A stretch of 64,000 bases of DNA from Sacculina carcini (Eukaryota; Arthropoda; Thecostraca; Sacculinidae): assembly GCA_916048095.2 (NCBI GenBank), contig OU696573.1, positions 248,001 through 312,000 on the forward strand. The letters run 5' to 3'. Below the pieces are notes generated by a model. It saw only the letters and a program-made list of their open reading frames with translations, made no database searches and was not told the DNA's origin. Both the position numbers and the translations under genes were made by a program. Below, in pieces: positions 59,473-64,000 of the stretch. Numbering within the stretch: position 1 is the stretch's first letter; the number at the start of each line of letters is the position of its first letter.

Positions 59473-61703
59473 ATGCCTGAGTTTAAGGCTCATGTGGTGC
59501 GTTTCTATGTGCCGGAACCCAAGGCGATTCAGACGGCTGCGCTCAATGAAGACCAGTCACTGCTGGCATTAGCCAGGTGACTACCAGATCTTTGCTTACT
59601 CTTGACTTTCATTCCTTATGTTCGTCAAGAGGAAGCTAGTCATTAATTGGGGGATAACGCATTGCAGCTTGAGATACTTTGGTTTTGAAAAACTTTGCAA
59701 TTCATTCTTAAATTATCACCTTTTCTCAAATCAGCCAGACAATCAAGTTTGTTATTGGTAGCTGAAACTGTTGTCGCTGTTGTGACGTGGCAGAGCGGAT
59801 GGCTCGCTCGAGCTGTGGCACGTGGCCGGTGTGTTGGCTGCGGCTACTACTGATGGCGACAGTGTTGGCGCGACGGCCGCGTGTCTGGTGCGTTTGCCGG
59901 CGGCATGCAGTCTCGTGGTGAGCGGCGGCGGTGGTGGTGGCGAGGGTGCAACCAGCGTGGAAGCTCTGTGCTGGTGCGGCAGCGACGGTCTCTACTCGGC
60001 CGGCTTGCACGGGCACGTTCTGCGCCACCACGCCACCGGTCTGCACGTGCTAGCGACCAGCAGCGTCTCTGGCGGCGCTGTGTGGTGCATGGCGGCACAC
60101 AGTGCACGTGCACTGCTGGTGACGGGCGCCGAGGACGGTGCCGTGCTGATTCACCGCTGTGAGGGCCGAGACGTCGACGATGAGCAGTCCTCGCCTCTCA
60201 CGCTGCTAGCCAGGATCGCCAAGCTGGTGACCAGCTCGCTCTCTCGCTCTCCGGCTCTTATTATTATTAGTCACGGGCAGATCCAGTAGCATGGAATGAG
60301 TGCAAGCACTATTACCACCCTAAGGTGGCCTTATGTACCGGAACCGGCCAAAGGATTCAGGGAGAAAGAGTTAAAAAAGGAATTCTAGAAAGAGGGTTCG
60401 AAGGCAAAATAATGAATGACAATAAATAACTCATCCGATAACACTGCATAATGTCACTCTGCCCACACTGCTCAATAAATATCAACCATCAATATGTGAT
60501 TCAATAAATGACAACCATCAATATATAAAATAAAAAGGTAAATATATAACAATAAACAACAACAGATAGACTTGCCCTGGTTTTGTCTTGTCTTTGACAG
60601 TCACAAATTTATATTAGGTTTATTTTCACCAAATAGTATGGAAGTTTGATGGTGTGTTCACAAAAGCCGCAGTGAAAATGGCGGCGATTATTGCGTGTTG
60701 CGACAGGAGAAGCGCGTGCTGTGTGTTTGTTGGAGCGACGACGGGCGCCATCTAGCGGTCGGTTCTGTCAACAAGGTGTGTTTGTACAGTGTGGCCGAGG
60801 ACGGTGTGAGAGGACATGTGGTGTGTGAGATGGGGGTGGGTCGCAGGGCGCGGCGTCACACGCTCGTGTGGAGCGTAGCTCTCCTGCCTGACCTCACTGT
60901 GGTCACCGGCGACTCCAGGTGCGCTCACACATACACACACACACACACACCCACACACACACACACACACACATACACACATACACACACTCACACACTC
61001 ACATACACACACACACACAGACACACACACACATATACACACACATACACATACACGCACACACTGACACACACACACACACACACATGCACACACACAT
61101 AGAACGACTAGTAAGAACACATGCACACACAGATACACGCTGTTATGCGCTGGTGATTGTGATGGCTGTTATTTCACTACAACTCGCGAGGAAAGCTGAC
61201 ACAGGAACACCAGCCTGCCGATGCACATGTACAGACTCACACAATCATCTGTGTATACGCATTGGTACACATCAATGTAGCGATAACGCAACAGGCCACA
61301 CAATGACATTATATCGTCTGCCTTGATATTTCATAAAGACAAGCTTGGTTTATGAAGATAATATTAACATACATCACATCACACTGGTTGGTAAACTACG
61401 GTCCCTGGTGTCGGTTTGCCCGGCTCGCCGATGGTAGTTGAGTTCAATTGATAACTATTTACTACTAACTGACTCTATTAACTGATTACTAGTAAACATG
61501 TTGGTTATTTTTGTTTTTTCATTGCACGAAGCCCACTAATGAAATGCCAAGCTCAGTTCTTTTTGTCATAATTCCCAGAGCTTTAGTTCTGGCTTGCATG
61601 TATTGAGAACAAGTATTATGCGGCCCGCGCTCGTGTTCTTTCCAGTTATCGTGGCCTCAGTGAAAAAAAAATTCGCCTGCCTCTGTCATAGACCTTATTG
61701 TCT

Positions 61704-61742
<39 letters not shown>

Positions 61743-62494
61743 AGAGGCGTGGTGTCGTTCTGGCAGGGAGACGTGGGTGTTTTGAGACACTCGGTGCAGA
61801 CACACGCCGCCGATGTGATGGCGTTGGCCGCATGTCCTGCCGGTGACAAAGCCGATGCTGGCGCCATCTGCGTGGCAGGTGTTGACCCTAATGTGGTGGA
61901 GCTGCGGCGATTATCAAGTGCTGTGAACGCGGCGGCGGGCTGGACGAGGACGCGACGACTGGCCCTGCATACACGTGATGTGCGGGTCATGTTGGCCTCC
62001 TCTCACTGGCGTATCTCGGCAGGTGACAGTCTCACTGTTCCGGCTGGAAATTGCCACTCAAAATGAGGCGTTGTTCTAGTGCCAACTGTCCTGGGTTGAC
62101 GTGGAAACATGATCGTTTCTCCAGTTTCAAGTACTGGAGACAAGTATTGCTTCCAGTTTAAGATGACTGGTGTTTGTGTGGATGTCATTTTCACACGTGT
62201 TCATTTGTGTATATTTGACCAGGCGTGGATGCCGATATCGTGATTGACACGCGAGGACGTCGCAACCAGACCGTGCGAACCTGTCCTCTACCTCAGGTTT
62301 CTGCTACACTTGCCCTGTCAAGTGTGAATGTCATTCATGCTTGTCTAACTTTGTACAACAACTTGCAACTGTTTTCACTAGAGACCGCCTGCTTGTTCTA
62401 TGATTCAACCGTGATTTTTGTAGAATATTTGCCAGCTGATTGTAGGTTTCCTTGTGTTCGGCTGATTCATTCCACTTGACGGCCAGTTTTCACC

Positions 62495-62592
<98 letters not shown>

Positions 62593-63635
62593 AGTGGTGT
62601 GGTGGCGGCAGTGCCCGGCCTGCCTGGCTTGGCCATCAACACAGGCAGTTCACTGCAGTTGTGGCGTCTGCCTGCCACTACCTCGCCGCCACCCGCCCGT
62701 CCCCAGCTGCTGGTCGAGCTGCAGTATCGCGCTGGAGACCCGGCGCTCTGCTGGGCCGTGTCTGGGGACGGTCACTGGCTGGCGTACAGCACGAGACGCA
62801 GCTGGTTGCGCGTGTTGCACGTGGCGGTGCTTAATGATCGACCGGCGCTGACTCCCGTGCGCCACGTGGTTCCTCCGCCCTGTGATGCCAGCTCGCGACG
62901 ACCGCACGTACTGCGACTGTTGCACTTCACCGGCAGCTCGAGCACAGGCGGTCACACACTGCTGGCGGTCACGTGCAGTGGACAACTGGTGCGTCTGTGC
63001 ATGCCCGACATGAGTGCGACCAGGCTCGGTGGCGAGTGTGAGATTGTAGCTGAGCTATTGGTCGAGGAGGTGTGCGCTCGTGGCAGTCACGCGCACTTGC
63101 TAGTCGTGGATGAGGAGGGAGGCTGGGCGGCCGTGGCTGCCGTGGACGGCTCGGTGACGGTGTATGACGTGCGACAAACGCCGGTCACAATGGTGAGACA
63201 AGTGGCAGCTCGCAAACACGTCGGACCCGTCACTGCCATGATTCTGCGCCACGACGCTGCCGACTTGTCATCGTCGTCGCAGTCGCCTCTGTTGCTGCTG
63301 GTCTATGTGGACCGCAGCATGGTGGAGCTGAGTTTGACGGACGGCGGTGTGAGTGAGTGGAGCGGTGAGTGGAGCGGTGCCGGCGGTCGACTGCCAGATG
63401 CGTGGACACGACGCCGCGTGGCTGTCAGTGCGGTGGTTCTGGCCGACCAGCGAGTGTTGCTGCACGACCACGAGGCCATCTTGTCTCTGCCTGCCCGACG
63501 AGCAGGAGCCGATGTCAGGGATGGTCGCAAATCTCGCAGGAAGACCGATCAAAAAGCGGTCGCCGCCACTCAAACTGATATAGATGAACAACACGAGCAG
63601 CAGGGAGATAGCGAGGTCGTGCTGCTTGATGACAG
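59473..63635 (+). CDS. UTP4 (CIRH1A): UTP4/Cirhin, WD40 subunit of the SSU processome (3' end outside window)
   Basis: Nucleolar WD40 protein of the t-UTP/UTP-A module, needed for early 18S pre-rRNA processing. Exons are 59473-59576, 59794-60226, 60707-60918, 61745-62022, 62223-62296 and 62593-63635; phases 2, 0, 2, 1 and 0 agree and the last donor is CAG|GTGAGC (phase 2). The start MPEFKAHVVRFY matches the Cirhin N-terminus (MGEFKVHRVRFF). Further matches are RADGSLELWHV, EALCWCGSDGLYSAGLHG, GGAVWCMAAHS, VLCVCWSDDGRHLAVGS and SAGVDADIV. 714 residues are encoded so far, versus 686 in the human protein. The remaining C-terminal tail must be in one or more exons past 63635. A Gly-rich insertion and a Lys/Arg-Gln tail (SRRKTDQK, EQHEQQ) are extra. 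Confidence 0.95.
60227..60706 (+). other. UTP4 intron 2
   Basis: 480 bp, AT-rich, with no recognisable element apart from short ATATAAA/AATAAAT runs. Confidence 0.7.
60927..61100. repeat. (CA)n-rich array in UTP4 intron 3
   Basis: Interrupted CA/CATA repeat starting eight bases after the exon 3 donor. The sense RNA is (CA)n here, while (TG)n occurs at the other end of the same intron, so the intron ends could pair. Confidence 0.93.
62498..62589. repeat. (TG)n microsatellite abutting the UTP4 exon 6 acceptor
   Basis: About 92 bp of TG followed directly by CAG and the exon at 62593. Confidence 0.98.
62593..63635 (+). CDS. UTP4 (CIRH1A): UTP4 exon 6: second WD40 block
   Basis: A 1043-bp GC-rich exon that starts directly after a (TG)n tract of about 92 bp plus CAG. 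It carries the C-terminal propeller: LQLWRLPATT, GDGHWLAYST, LLVVDEEGGWAAVAAVDG, VTVYDVRQTP, VTAMILRHDA and VLLHDHEAI. It ends in a charged Gln-rich segment that is probably disordered. Confidence 0.93.
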
Positions 63636-64000
63636 GTGAGCATATTGAGGTCACACACAACAACACCGCGTACACCAACACTCTGCTGATACCAGAGTCT
63701 TATACAGTAGCGGGGCCAGCATTTTCTCGCGACGAACTAATGGAAAAATACGGCACTTGGCGAAACTAATTGGAGCAACTACACTCAAAATGTTCACGGT
63801 CAGAATTTAGTTTTGGAACGAGGCGTATCACGTGCATGATGTGGTGTGGTGCCGTCATCTGCTGTTCATGGACGCTGAATTATTTGTTTATTGTGTGTGT
63901 GTGTGTATGTGTATATGTCTTGATGTGTACATCAGCAGATTTCAACAGCAGTGACAATATTTCATTTGTTTATTTCATTTATTACAATTCTGTCATTATT
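63636..64000 (+). other. UTP4 intron 6 (truncated by window end)
   Basis: Begins GTGAGC after a phase-2 donor; contains a short TG run near 63893-63910. The C-terminal exon is not reached. Confidence 0.7.

Overview
The window is nuclear DNA from an animal, probably an invertebrate bilaterian. The genes are split by GT-AG introns whose reading phases agree across exon junctions. Their products are animal-specific: a Flamingo/CELSR cadherin, a LAP (LRR plus PDZ) polarity protein and a Mastermind-like protein. Introns and spacers are loaded with (TG)n/(CA)n microsatellites and long minisatellites. I cannot fix the phylum from sequence alone. No viral, plasmid or bacterial features were seen.

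Layout, left to right. (1) 1-23617, minus strand: the 5' part of a Flamingo/CELSR gene, four exons giving 1207 residues (signal peptide, pre-cadherin region, nine cadherin repeats). The EGF/laminin-G/7TM part lies beyond the left edge. Its introns hold MITEs, a SINE tail, hairpins and two minisatellites. (2) 26293-35087, minus strand: a nine-exon gene for about 777 residues that I do not recognise; one intron carries a 2.9 kb, 32-bp minisatellite whose unit contains CACGTG. (3) 36037-38186, plus strand: a four-exon Mastermind-like coactivator with a GC-AG intron. (4) 39322-41675, minus strand: a five-exon S1-family serine protease (289 aa) with an intact catalytic triad but unusual pocket and N-terminus. 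(5) 43073-58260, minus strand: a complete 14-exon LAP protein (812 aa; LRRs, LAP-specific region, C-terminal PDZ). Its ninth intron contains an 8 kb array of a 41-bp minisatellite. (6) 59473-63635, plus strand: UTP4/Cirhin, a WD40 subunit of the small-subunit processome, complete except for the last exon(s).

Genes 2/3 and 5/6 are head to head across about 0.95 and 1.2 kb; genes 3/4 are tail to tail. CELSR and LAP act in planar and basolateral cell polarity and Mastermind in Notch signalling, but nothing in the sequence shows that the genes are co-regulated.

The most striking pattern concerns splicing. In 20 of the 36 acceptors I placed (11 of 13 in the LAP gene), the place of the polypyrimidine tract is taken by a (UG)n run in the sense RNA ending a few bases before the AG. 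This holds for genes on either strand. Several introns also consist largely of their own private tandem repeat.
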